From: CAYLJJ01 sp964384025
Lineage (GTDB): Bacteria > Myxococcota_A > Bradymonadia > UBA7976 > UBA1532
NCBI GenBank assembly: GCA_964384025.1
Contig: CAYLJJ010000022.1
Coordinates: 1-64,000 of the forward strand
DNA: 64,000 nucleotides
Reading direction: 5' to 3'
Shown here: in pieces, positions 33,934 to 42,041 of the stretch
Layout: every line of letters starts with the position of its first letter
How positions within the stretch are numbered: position 1 is the stretch's first letter
The notes under the pieces: model-generated
What the model was told of the DNA's origin: nothing
Databases searched by the model: none
What the model saw: the letters and a program-made list of their open reading frames with translations, nothing else
Position numbers and translations under genes: made by a program

Positions 33934-34389
33934 TCAGTATTGATCCCGCTCTCTACGCGCGACTTTCTCTCTCTCTGCTTGACGCTTGTCGTACTGGCGA
34001 CGACCTTTGGCGAGACCAAACTCCAGCTTGGCCCAACCTCTACGGAAATAGAGCCGAAGCGGAACAGCGGTGAAGCCCTGCTCTTTAACACGGCTCCTGA
34101 TGCGATGAATCTCGCGCTGTTTGAGCAGCAGCTTCCGACGACGCTTGGGCTCATGGTTAAAGCGGTTTCCGTAGCGATACTCTGGGATATGAGCATTGAC
34201 CAACCAAGCTTCTCCCTCGATGATCTGGATATAGCCCTCACCCAGAGTGATCTGTCCTGCTCGGAGACTCTTCACTTCAGTGCCTAGAAGAACCAAGCCC
34301 GCTTCAAAGACCTGGGTGATCTCGTAGTCGTAACGCGCCCGACGATTCCGTGCGATGATCCGCAGCTCTGATGTCGTGCGCTTAGCCAC
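33934..34389 (-). CDS. smpB: SsrA-binding protein SmpB
   Basis: 151 residues, standard length. Family signatures: RRARYDYEITQVFEAGLVLL, GTEVKSLRAG, then AWLVNAHIPEY and NHEPKRRRKLLLKQREI, with a basic C-terminal tail (KGRRQYDKRQAEREKVARRE). SmpB binds tmRNA and brings it to stalled ribosomes. The gene lies just downstream of rnpB on the same strand. The tmRNA gene itself is not in this window. Confidence 0.96.
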   Translation of the reverse strand: MAKRTTSELRIIARNRRARYDYEITQVFEAGLVLLGTEVKSLRAGQITLGEGYIQIIEGEAWLVNAHIPEYRYGNRFNHEPKRRRKLLLKQREIHRIRSRVKEQGFTAVPLRLYFRRGWAKLEFGLAKGRRQYDKRQAEREKVARRERDQY

Positions 34390-34407
34390 TCTTGCTCCTG
34401 TTGCTTT

Positions 34408-34420
34408 AAAAAGAGAGTCG

Positions 34421-34427
<7 letters not shown>
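34408..34427 (-). terminator. Intrinsic terminator of rnpB
   Basis: On the minus strand GAGAG-ACCGA-CTCTC is followed by TTTTT, forming a 5-bp stem with a U-run right after the RNase P RNA 3' helix. It sits about 20 bp before the smpB start, so smpB may be expressed from readthrough or its own promoter inside the rnpB 3' region. Confidence 0.5.
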
Positions 34428-34803
<376 letters not shown>

Positions 34804-34808
34804 TCGAC

Positions 34809-35555
34809 TCAAACTGGTTCAGGCTCCTCAAAGCCCTTGTAGAAGATCAGGTATCGATTGCAACTGCTGCAGATCTCCAAGCTCTCCATCCGCTGGATAC
34901 GGATAAATATCTGAGGTGATAGCGCCAGGTTGCAGGCTTTGCAGCGACCCTCGCTGGCATCTGAGACCGCCACTCCAGCGCGCGCTTGGCTGATCCGCTC
35001 AAAGCGCGCTCGAAGAGAGGGAGCAAGAGAGCCTCTGGCCTGCGCCTGAGAGCTATTTTGGCTCTCAGCTGAGGTCTTTCGCCGTTTTAAATCCTCGCGC
35101 TTCTCCTTGAGGAGCAGATCCATCTCTCTCTTGAGCTGGTCCCGCTCTTCAGATTTCTTCCTATAATCCGCGCTGCTCTCTTCCAGCTGGCTTAAAAGCT
35201 TCTGCAGCTCTTCACCACGTTGCTTGATCTTGCGTCTGGAGCTATCCAACTCTTTGTTTAGAGCGGTGAGTTCTCGCTGTGAGCTGACCCGACCAAGGCG
35301 AGAGCGAGAACGTCGTAGATCCTCCTCTGCCTCCTGAATCTCCCGGCGTTTCTTATCACAGAAGCTTTGAGATTCTTGAATATGCTCCATCTTTTCGCTG
35401 AGCAGACCATCAAAGAAGAGCAGGGTCTCGGCCTGCTCCTCCTCGATCACCTTCAGCGCCAAACTGGCTTCTCGGGTCTCCTTGAGATTGTCATTGATCC
35501 TCTGCAGCTCCATCAGCACCGCGAGCGTCTCTCTCAAGTTCCCTCTCCCCTTCAT
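34809..35555 (-). CDS. Coiled-coil / C4 zinc-ribbon protein
   Basis: 248 residues from ATG 35555 (GAGGAG about 9 nt upstream); longer in-frame starts would run into the tRNA gene. Long antiparallel coiled coil (about 10-190, rich in Glu/Arg/Lys/Leu), then a C-terminal zinc ribbon CKACNLALSP...CSSCNR. This is the architecture of the CT398/HP0958-like C4 zinc-ribbon family, linked in some bacteria to RpoN stability or flagellar and RNA functions; the role here is not known. It lies between tRNA-Ile2 and rnpB. Confidence 0.85.
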   Translation of the reverse strand: MKGRGNLRETLAVLMELQRINDNLKETREASLALKVIEEEQAETLLFFDGLLSEKMEHIQESQSFCDKKRREIQEAEEDLRRSRSRLGRVSSQRELTALNKELDSSRRKIKQRGEELQKLLSQLEESSADYRKKSEERDQLKREMDLLLKEKREDLKRRKTSAESQNSSQAQARGSLAPSLRARFERISQARAGVAVSDASEGRCKACNLALSPQIFIRIQRMESLEICSSCNRYLIFYKGFEEPEPV

Positions 35556-35627
35556 CCTGTAACGCTCCTCTTGGGGAAATCTCCCAGGGTTTTGTGCGAG
35601 ATTTTGGAGTCTCTTCAGGTAAAAAAG

Positions 35628-35700
35628 TGGGCCCACCAGGATTTGAACCTGGGACCAACCGGTTATGAGCCGGTCGCTCTGACCACTGAGCTATAGGCCC
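35628..35700 (-). tRNA. tRNA with CAU anticodon, probably tRNA-Ile2
   Basis: Cloverleaf on the minus strand: acceptor GGGCCTA/TGGGCCC, D arm GCTC...GAGC, anticodon stem ACCGG/CCGGT with loop CTCATAA (anticodon CAT), T arm CCAGG-TTCAAAT-CCTGG. The G-rich acceptor and GGCTCATAACC arm match the tRNA-Ile whose C34 becomes lysidine, rather than initiator or elongator Met. The 3' CCA is not encoded; a T6 run follows directly. Confidence 0.9.
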
Positions 35701-35716
35701 GAAACAGATGACCTCT

Positions 35717-37447
35717 TCAAGTCGAATCAACGCCAAAGGCGCGTAGACGCTTGCTCCTTGAGGGGTGGCGTAGTTTCCTCAACGCCTTGGCCTCGATCTG
35801 TCTGATGCGCTCTCGGGTTACATCAAAATCTTGCCCCACCTCCTCAAGGGTGTGGTCCGATTTCTCTCCAATCCCAAAGCGCATCCTCAAAACCTTTTCT
35901 TCACGAGGAGTCAGGGTTGCTAAGACCTTACGGGTCTGCTCCTGAAGGCTTAGGTTGACCACAGCATCGCTGGGACTGACCGCCGCCTTGTCCTCGATAA
36001 AGTCGCCCAGGTGACTGTCTTCCTCTTCACCAATGGGCGTCTCCAAGGAGATGGGCTCCTTGGCGATTTTGAGGACTTTGCGCACTTTGTCAAGAGGCAG
36101 ATCCATGCGCTCGGCGATCTCCTCAGGTGTGGGCTCTCTTCCCATCTCCTGGACGAGATAGCGACTGGTGCGGATAAGCTTGTTTATCGTCTCGATCATA
36201 TGCACCGGGATCCGAATCGTGCGCGCTTGATCCGCGATTGCTCGCGTGATCGCTTGACGAATCCACCAAGTAGCATAGGTGCTGAACTTGTAGCCCCGCT
36301 TATACTCAAACTTGTCCACGGCCTTCATCAAACCGATGTTGCCTTCCTGGATAAGATCCAAGAACTGAAGACCCCTGTTTGTGTATTTTTTGGCAATGCT
36401 AACCACAAGGCGAAGATTGGCCTCGACCAGCTCCGTCTTAGCACGCTCTGCTGCTCGCTCCTGTTGGGTGATACGTCGATAAAGCTGAGCCAACTCACTC
36501 GTGTTCAGGCCCGCTTCCATCTGAACACGGTCCAAGCTGCGTCGAGCCTTGTTGAGCGCTCTACTTACTTCCAAAAAAAGTTCAGGTTTCGAGTTATAGC
36601 GCTTTAAAATCGCCTCTCGTGCCTCAGGCTCCCGCTTAAAGTGCTGCAGGTCCTCGCTAAAGTGAGTCTCAGATTCAGCTCCCAACATATCAAGAAGCTG
36701 TCGAATCTTATCGTTGGCTCTCCGCCCTCGTTGGTGAAGAAGCTTTAGACGCGCAGCGATCTGATCGACGACCCGCTTGAGGAGCCGCAGCTGGTTCAAG
36801 AGGGAGGAGGCCTCCAACTGATGACGCTCTCGCCTCCCCTCCAGCTGCTTGCGAAAGCTGGGCTTCATCGGCTGAATCCCCGCCAAACGCTCTTCAACCT
36901 TGCGTCTGTCTCGATCGATCTTGCCCAACTGCACGCTGATGCGGAATACCCGCTCCAGGGGCTTCTCGCGCTCCTCCTGTCCCTCGGGGAGCTCAGAGAT
37001 CAACTCCTTGAACCTTAGAGTTCGAGAGGAGAGCCTCTGAAGCAGCTCCAAGGCGATCTTCACCGCGACTGGGCTCTCCAAGACCGCCGCTCTCATCAGA
37101 AGCTGACCCGTCTCAATACGCTTGGCGATCTCCACCTCTCCCTCTCGAGTAAGGAGAGAGACTGAGCCCATCTTGCGCAGGTAGACCCGCACCGGATCAT
37201 TGGTGCGTCCATAGCCGGGCTCCGGCTCATCGCTCTTTTTGTGCTGGCTCCCGGGCTGACCTGGAGCCTCCTCCTTGTCGATCACTCGGATACCCGCGAG
37301 CTTCAACATGGTGAGAAGCTCATCAAGCTGCTCAGGCAGATAGCCGGGCGACAGCACCTTGTTGACCTCCTCATTGGTGAGGAAGCCCTTGCTCTGTCCG
37401 CGAGTGATGAGTTCGCGGATTCGACGTTGCTCCTGAGACACGGACAT
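35717..37447 (-). CDS. rpoD: RNA polymerase primary sigma factor RpoD
   Basis: 576 residues. Region 1.1 at 1-80, region 1.2 (DPVRVYLRKMGSVSLLTREG), a non-conserved helical insert, region 2 (LRLVVSIAKKYTNRGLQFLD, LIQEGNIGLMKAVDKFEY, KFSTYATWWIRQAITRAIAD), region 3 (REPTPEEIAERM) and region 4 (LTPREEKVLRMRFGIGE, then VTRERIRQIEAKALRKLRHP). Housekeeping sigma-70. Its ATG follows the dnaG stop with no gap (TAGATG), the conserved macromolecular-synthesis arrangement, here without rpsU upstream. Confidence 0.98.
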   Translation of the reverse strand: MSVSQEQRRIRELITRGQSKGFLTNEEVNKVLSPGYLPEQLDELLTMLKLAGIRVIDKEEAPGQPGSQHKKSDEPEPGYGRTNDPVRVYLRKMGSVSLLTREGEVEIAKRIETGQLLMRAAVLESPVAVKIALELLQRLSSRTLRFKELISELPEGQEEREKPLERVFRISVQLGKIDRDRRKVEERLAGIQPMKPSFRKQLEGRRERHQLEASSLLNQLRLLKRVVDQIAARLKLLHQRGRRANDKIRQLLDMLGAESETHFSEDLQHFKREPEAREAILKRYNSKPELFLEVSRALNKARRSLDRVQMEAGLNTSELAQLYRRITQQERAAERAKTELVEANLRLVVSIAKKYTNRGLQFLDLIQEGNIGLMKAVDKFEYKRGYKFSTYATWWIRQAITRAIADQARTIRIPVHMIETINKLIRTSRYLVQEMGREPTPEEIAERMDLPLDKVRKVLKIAKEPISLETPIGEEEDSHLGDFIEDKAAVSPSDAVVNLSLQEQTRKVLATLTPREEKVLRMRFGIGEKSDHTLEEVGQDFDVTRERIRQIEAKALRKLRHPSRSKRLRAFGVDST

Positions 37448-39364
37448 CTAGTCTGTTCCCTCGGCTTGTGACGGATTGGGCGCTCTCAACTGTTTCTGAA
37501 CCGCTTCGAACTGAGTTCGATATCTTGCCTGGGACTCAGAATCATCTGGAGTGGCTCTAGGCCCAAAATTATCTGGATTTTTCAGTATTTCTGCGATGAC
37601 CTCTTGGCGCTTACGCTCTAGACCCCGCTTCTTTAGAGACCTGCTCACCTGCGCAAAAAATGGGCGAATCTGAGCCTCCTCCAGAGAGTTCATGCTGCTT
37701 CGACGCTCCCAAAGGAAACCACTTAAATTTGGATCTGTCAGGTTGTTCAACATCTGATCGATATTTGGGAGCTTTCCAGCCTCAACCTCAGCGTAGAGAC
37801 TGGAAACAAAAGCAGCCAAACCTTCATGCGTCAAGTGATCTTGCCAAAGAGAGGGCTCAAGAAGGGTCACCGCAGCAGGAAAAAGCATTATATATGCAAT
37901 AGGTTGCAGCATTATTTCAGCGACATTAAGCTTCCCAGAGCTCTCCTGGACTTGTACCCTTCTGGGCAGGGGTGCTGATCCCGTGTATTCCGCTCTCCAG
38001 GGGCGCTGAACCTGCTGCGGTCCCTGGGCTGCAGCACCCCGGGACTCTCTCAGGGCTTCATCGATGAGCCTATCATCCAATTGTAGCCGCTCTCTGAGCT
38101 GCTGACGATAGATGCCCTGTTCCAGCGGGTTCTGTAGAAGTTCGAAGGCTTTGATGATCTCTCGTAGGGCTTTAACACGGCCTGGAGGGTCATCGGGGTG
38201 TTTTTGGATAGAGCGCTGAATGAAAAGATCAAAGAGGGGCTTGGCCCCGTCCAGCAAGCGCTCAAACTCCTGAGAACCATGCACCTTCAAGAAGCTATCG
38301 GGATCTGCTCCCTGGGGGAGCATCACCGCGCGAGGCTGCATCCCCTCTTCTAGAAAAGGCAACAGGCTGGCGAAGGCCGCTTTTTGCCCCGCCGCGTCCC
38401 CATCCATCACACAGATCACCTGCTCTGAGAGCCGCTTGGCTAAACGAACCTGCTTAGAACTCAGCGCGGTTCCCATCGCTGCGACGCTGCCCTTAAAGCC
38501 TGCCTGCCAAAGGCTGATCACATCGATGTTCCCCTCACAGAGAATCAGACGCCCTGCTCGTCGAGCGCTGTGGCGTGCTGTGTGAGCACCATAGAGCTGC
38601 TCTCCCTTGGTGAAGATGGGAGTCTCAGGGGAGTTCAAATATTTGGCGATTTTGCGATCGCTGTACAGGGTACGGGCGCTAAATCCAGTGACCTCAGCGC
38701 GTCGATCTAGGATCGGAAACATGAGACGCTCGCGAAAGCGCAGATAGCCTCCACCGAGGGGCAGCGCCTGACTCCAACCCTCCTCAGGAGGGATCAAGAG
38801 GCCGAGCTTGACCAGCCCCTCTCGCCAAATCTCTCTCTCGCGACAGAAGCGCTCAAACTGAAGCTTGTCTCCGCTGGCCCAGCCAAGACGAAAAGCTTCA
38901 GCGCTCTCTCGGCCGATGCCTCGTGCCTCTAAATAGCGCCGGGCGATCTCAGCCCCAGGGCTCCTCAGCTCATCGCTGAAGAAGGAGGTGATGCTGTCCT
39001 GAAGAGCAAAGAGCTGCTCCTGCTCCGTTTTTTGCTGTTCTCTTGCCTGTTTTTGAGCAGGAGTCTCTGGACGAGCCTCTGGGATCTCAACTCCCACCTC
39101 AGCGGCCAGAGTTCGAAGAGCTTCAGGAAAAGAGAGGTCCTGATGCTCCATCAGGAAACGGATGGCGTCTCCATGTGCCTCGCAACCGAAGCAGTGGTAA
39201 CTGTTTCTTCCAGGGCTGACGGTAAATGAGGGGGTCTTCTCCTCATGAAAGGGACAGCAGGCTTTGTAGAGAGTCCCCGCCTTGCGCAGATCAACAGAAC
39301 GACCGATCAAAGCCACTAGATCGACCCGCTCCTGGACCTCTCGAATGATCTCCTCTGGGATCAT
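37448..39364 (-). CDS. dnaG: DNA primase DnaG
   Basis: 638 residues. CHC2 zinc finger (CCPFHEEKTPSF ... YHCFGC) at about 37-63, the RNA polymerase core with RFRERLMFPILD, TOPRIM catalytic domain with LILCEGNIDVI and VICVMDGDAAG, then the helicase-binding C-terminal domain. Synthesises RNA primers for the replication fork. Directly abuts rpoD downstream. The ATG is 42 bp from the end of the upstream orphan gene on the same strand. Confidence 0.98.
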   Translation of the reverse strand: MIPEEIIREVQERVDLVALIGRSVDLRKAGTLYKACCPFHEEKTPSFTVSPGRNSYHCFGCEAHGDAIRFLMEHQDLSFPEALRTLAAEVGVEIPEARPETPAQKQAREQQKTEQEQLFALQDSITSFFSDELRSPGAEIARRYLEARGIGRESAEAFRLGWASGDKLQFERFCREREIWREGLVKLGLLIPPEEGWSQALPLGGGYLRFRERLMFPILDRRAEVTGFSARTLYSDRKIAKYLNSPETPIFTKGEQLYGAHTARHSARRAGRLILCEGNIDVISLWQAGFKGSVAAMGTALSSKQVRLAKRLSEQVICVMDGDAAGQKAAFASLLPFLEEGMQPRAVMLPQGADPDSFLKVHGSQEFERLLDGAKPLFDLFIQRSIQKHPDDPPGRVKALREIIKAFELLQNPLEQGIYRQQLRERLQLDDRLIDEALRESRGAAAQGPQQVQRPWRAEYTGSAPLPRRVQVQESSGKLNVAEIMLQPIAYIMLFPAAVTLLEPSLWQDHLTHEGLAAFVSSLYAEVEAGKLPNIDQMLNNLTDPNLSGFLWERRSSMNSLEEAQIRPFFAQVSRSLKKRGLERKRQEVIAEILKNPDNFGPRATPDDSESQARYRTQFEAVQKQLRAPNPSQAEGTD

Positions 39365-39406
39365 GATGTCTCTCTCAAAGCAGGGGGATTGAGTTGATGG
39401 GGCTGC

Positions 39407-40342
39407 TCAATCTTCAGCCTTCAAGCTGGGATAGTAAGATTCCAGGCAATACTCTTGGCGATCGATACGATGTCCTCTGAAGTGGGCTCTGAAGAGCTCC
39501 ATCAGGCGCTTGCTTGTGCGGTGAAGAGGGAGCTGAATAAAGGGCTTAAGGAGTCTGCGCTCTACCCCTACGGAAATCAACTCCACATTCTCTTTACCAT
39601 TCTTGCCCTGCCAAATCGCGCGGAAACAAAGCTCAGAGAAGTCCTCTTGATCGGTAGGTAGGAGACTCACGAAGTGTTGGACCCAATCCAACTCCCGCTT
39701 CTTAAAAATCGCCTGGAGTTTATTTCGACTGCGCTCATAACCCTGCTCATCGGCGAGGATCTCAGTCAACATATCCAGAGAAGCAGCGTGGGGAAAGCTC
39801 AGCGAGACCTCAAAATCCATCTGAAGTTTATCAAGGTGGAATTTTTTCAGGTCTTGGATTCTGGATATGTTGTTGTTCAGATAACGGATCAGCGTAAAGA
39901 AAAGATTCCAAAGATTTTTAAGGGGAAGAGGTTTGGGTACTTCAAGATCTTCCTCACAAAAAAATGATAAACCTTTTGAAGGTCCAGTATGAAAACGACA
40001 GCCTTTTTGATCATTTTTGGTAAACCCATAAATGACACCAGAAGGACAAATTCTATACCCTAACCTACTTTGAAACTCAGTTTCATCGATAAACTCCATA
40101 TTGCTTGCATGGATGTAAAATTCATTATCTGAGTCTCTAACCTCGATGACGCCCTCATACTCCCCCTCAACGGTATAAAGCATCGAAGCCTCATTCCAGG
40201 GAACAGCAATATCATCGCCAATATAGTAAAGACCGCCCTCTATAACCTGATGCTTCAGATTTTGTTCTTTTAAGAATTCGCCGATCCTACGGTTCCATTC
40301 TTGGTAGCTTCCAGTTTTTGGATCGACGACGTAGAATTCCAT
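39407..40342 (-). CDS. Unrecognised protein, possible acquired gene
   Basis: 311 residues from ATG 40342 (AGGA about 6 nt upstream). Cytoplasmic in appearance: no signal peptide, no membrane segment. The N-terminal 130 residues are strand-rich (FYVVDPKTGSYQEW, GGLYYIGDDIAVPW); the rest is helical (LPLKNLWNLFFTLIRYLNNN, RAHFRGHRIDRQEYCL). Its 5' half is clearly AT-richer than dnaG and the FHA gene on either side, which suggests recent transfer. I recognise no domain. Confidence 0.65.
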   Translation of the reverse strand: MEFYVVDPKTGSYQEWNRRIGEFLKEQNLKHQVIEGGLYYIGDDIAVPWNEASMLYTVEGEYEGVIEVRDSDNEFYIHASNMEFIDETEFQSRLGYRICPSGVIYGFTKNDQKGCRFHTGPSKGLSFFCEEDLEVPKPLPLKNLWNLFFTLIRYLNNNISRIQDLKKFHLDKLQMDFEVSLSFPHAASLDMLTEILADEQGYERSRNKLQAIFKKRELDWVQHFVSLLPTDQEDFSELCFRAIWQGKNGKENVELISVGVERRLLKPFIQLPLHRTSKRLMELFRAHFRGHRIDRQEYCLESYYPSLKAED

Positions 40343-40436
40343 GCAAAATCCTGAGTGAAAAAAATGCGCGATATTATATAAGCACAAACTCAAATAGTCA
40401 AGGTTCTTAGCTGTTTTCTGAAAAGGAACTTAAGCT

Positions 40437-41519
40437 TTAAGGATCCATTACCACCAAATATCCATTCTGGAGGAGATAGAGTAGATCTTGGCAAGTCTCC
40501 AAGTCTGTAGCCTCGCTGTAGTCCAAGATGAGTCTAAACTCAGCGCAGTTGACGGCGACCTGTAGAGTGTCCAGAGCTTCGGGCGAGAGAGCGGAAAGTC
40601 GAGGCTCTAAGGGGACAGCCAAGAGCAGCCGCTGACCTGAACGGGGCAGATGAGCCTCATAGCGCTTGAGCTCATCGTACTGTCGCAGACCCTCCACCAA
40701 GAGCTGTCGAGGGTTGCCCTCGATCTCCTCTTCAAAGGCGGGAGGGCTCATGCTGTCCATACGGAAAGAGCCTCGCTGCCAACCCAGGAGACGGAAGAAA
40801 GATTTAAGGGGAGGGACATACACCGCCTCAGCTGTTTGTCCTTGAGGCTGCGCAATCGTCGCGAAGCAGATCTGCCCCTCTCGGAAGTAGACTCGTCCCT
40901 CTCGATGCTCATCATCTGTGAGGACCAAGACCCCTGTGCGTCCATTGGCGCTGAAGAGTTCAACGAGATCCGCCACGCTGACGTCATCGTCAGGGAAGCG
41001 ACCAGACATCCCCTCAGCGCGATCCAGAGTTTTTCTCTGGGCGCTCTCCTCAACTTGAGCCTTTCTTTGAGGAGGCTCTTCGGGCTGAGGTGGAGCGGTG
41101 AGTGAAGGGCTCTCCAGAGCTTTTGGAGGCCCTGGAGGTTCAGGAAGCGGCTGCTCAACAGTCCTTTCTGGTTTGAGGTCGCTTATCGGGTTGGGTCCTG
41201 GAGGTTGCAGGCTGATGCCGGTGCCCTCCTTTAAGATCACCTCCATCAAGGAGGTCCCCACCAGGATCTTATCGCCGATCTTCAGCCGCGCAACAGAGAC
41301 GCGCTCACCGTTGACGAAAGTCCCATTGGTGCTTTTGAGATCTTGGAGGACGATCTGTCCATGATAGGTGGCGATCTTGGTGTGGCGGCGAGAGACCATG
41401 TCCTCATCGAGGACCATATCAAACTCGCTGCCCCTCCCGATGATCAGCTCTCGGTTGGGTCGTAGGGGAAACTCGCCCCCTGTATATTTTCCGGCAACAA
41501 AGCGCAGGGCATGAGCCAT
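40437..41519 (-). CDS. FHA domain / DUF4388 protein
   Basis: 360 residues from ATG 41519 (AGGTGG upstream). FHA domain at about 5-100: LIIGRGSEFDMVLDEDMVSR, then RRHTKI and STNGTFVNG, the phosphothreonine-binding residues. A Pro/Glu-rich linker (about 110-165) leads to a DUF4388 (PATAN-like) domain at about 170-350 (SVADLVELFSANGRTGVLVL, GRVYFREGQICFA). FHA reads Ser/Thr phosphorylation; DUF4388 is a common partner domain in myxobacterial signalling. No active Ser/Thr kinase is in the window; its upstream kinase is unknown. Confidence 0.85.
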   Translation of the reverse strand: MAHALRFVAGKYTGGEFPLRPNRELIIGRGSEFDMVLDEDMVSRRHTKIATYHGQIVLQDLKSTNGTFVNGERVSVARLKIGDKILVGTSLMEVILKEGTGISLQPPGPNPISDLKPERTVEQPLPEPPGPPKALESPSLTAPPQPEEPPQRKAQVEESAQRKTLDRAEGMSGRFPDDDVSVADLVELFSANGRTGVLVLTDDEHREGRVYFREGQICFATIAQPQGQTAEAVYVPPLKSFFRLLGWQRGSFRMDSMSPPAFEEEIEGNPRQLLVEGLRQYDELKRYEAHLPRSGQRLLLAVPLEPRLSALSPEALDTLQVAVNCAEFRLILDYSEATDLETCQDLLYLLQNGYLVVMDP

Positions 41520-41736
41520 GGTAAATTCCACCTGCCTTGCTAAATTGAACCTCACTAGCACAGCCCCCAGTTCAAATCCACACCTCCATTTTATTTCTAC
41601 TCTTCGAGGCGCCTAGAAGAGTGAAATGAGGCTCCTTGCGCTGTGGAGCTTGCGAACGCCCCCGTGCTGAGAGATACACTCCAAAAACCCAAGTCACTCC
41701 AAATATCCAAAAAGAGCCATTCAGGAGTTTTTAAAA

Positions 41737-42036
41737 ATGAACAGCATCGAAACGCTTGACACGATCAGCTCCGCCATCGCAATCCCCGGCCCTGGGGAGC
41801 TGCTGCTCATTTTATTGATCGTCATCGTGGTGTTTGGTCATAACCGCATCCCTCAATTGGGTGAGGCCCTGGGCAAGGGCATCAAGAATTTCCGCAAATC
41901 CTTCGCCGCAGATGAGACAGAGACTCAGGCGGTTCATAAGGAGGTTCGCCAGATCAAAGAGGAGCCCCCCAGCGATCTGGAGAAGCTAGAGACTCTTGAG
42001 GTTGTAGAGACTGTTAAGAAAGAGCAATCGAACTGA
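41737..42036 (+). CDS. tatA: TatA/TatB-family Sec-independent translocase subunit
   Basis: 99 residues. After a short N-terminal extension (about 18 residues) comes GPGELLLILLIVIVVFGHNR, the membrane helix with the FG hinge, the amphipathic helix IPQLGEALGKGIKNFRKSF, and an acidic/basic tail. CAGGAG lies 9 nt before the ATG. TatA oligomers form the passage for folded proteins with twin-arginine signals; the proline-rich lipoprotein at 20014-20676 would be one client. No tatC is adjacent. The 3' end is 5 bp from the convergent MopE gene. Confidence 0.9.
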   Translation: MNSIETLDTISSAIAIPGPGELLLILLIVIVVFGHNRIPQLGEALGKGIKNFRKSFAADETETQAVHKEVRQIKEEPPSDLEKLETLEVVETVKKEQSN

Positions 42037-42041
42037 GTTTT

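Noticed and set aside
35626..35702. Initiator or elongator tRNA-Met
   Set aside because: The anticodon is CAU, but the G-rich acceptor stem and GGCTCATAACC arm match tRNA-Ile2; a lysidine-modified Ile identity is the better call.
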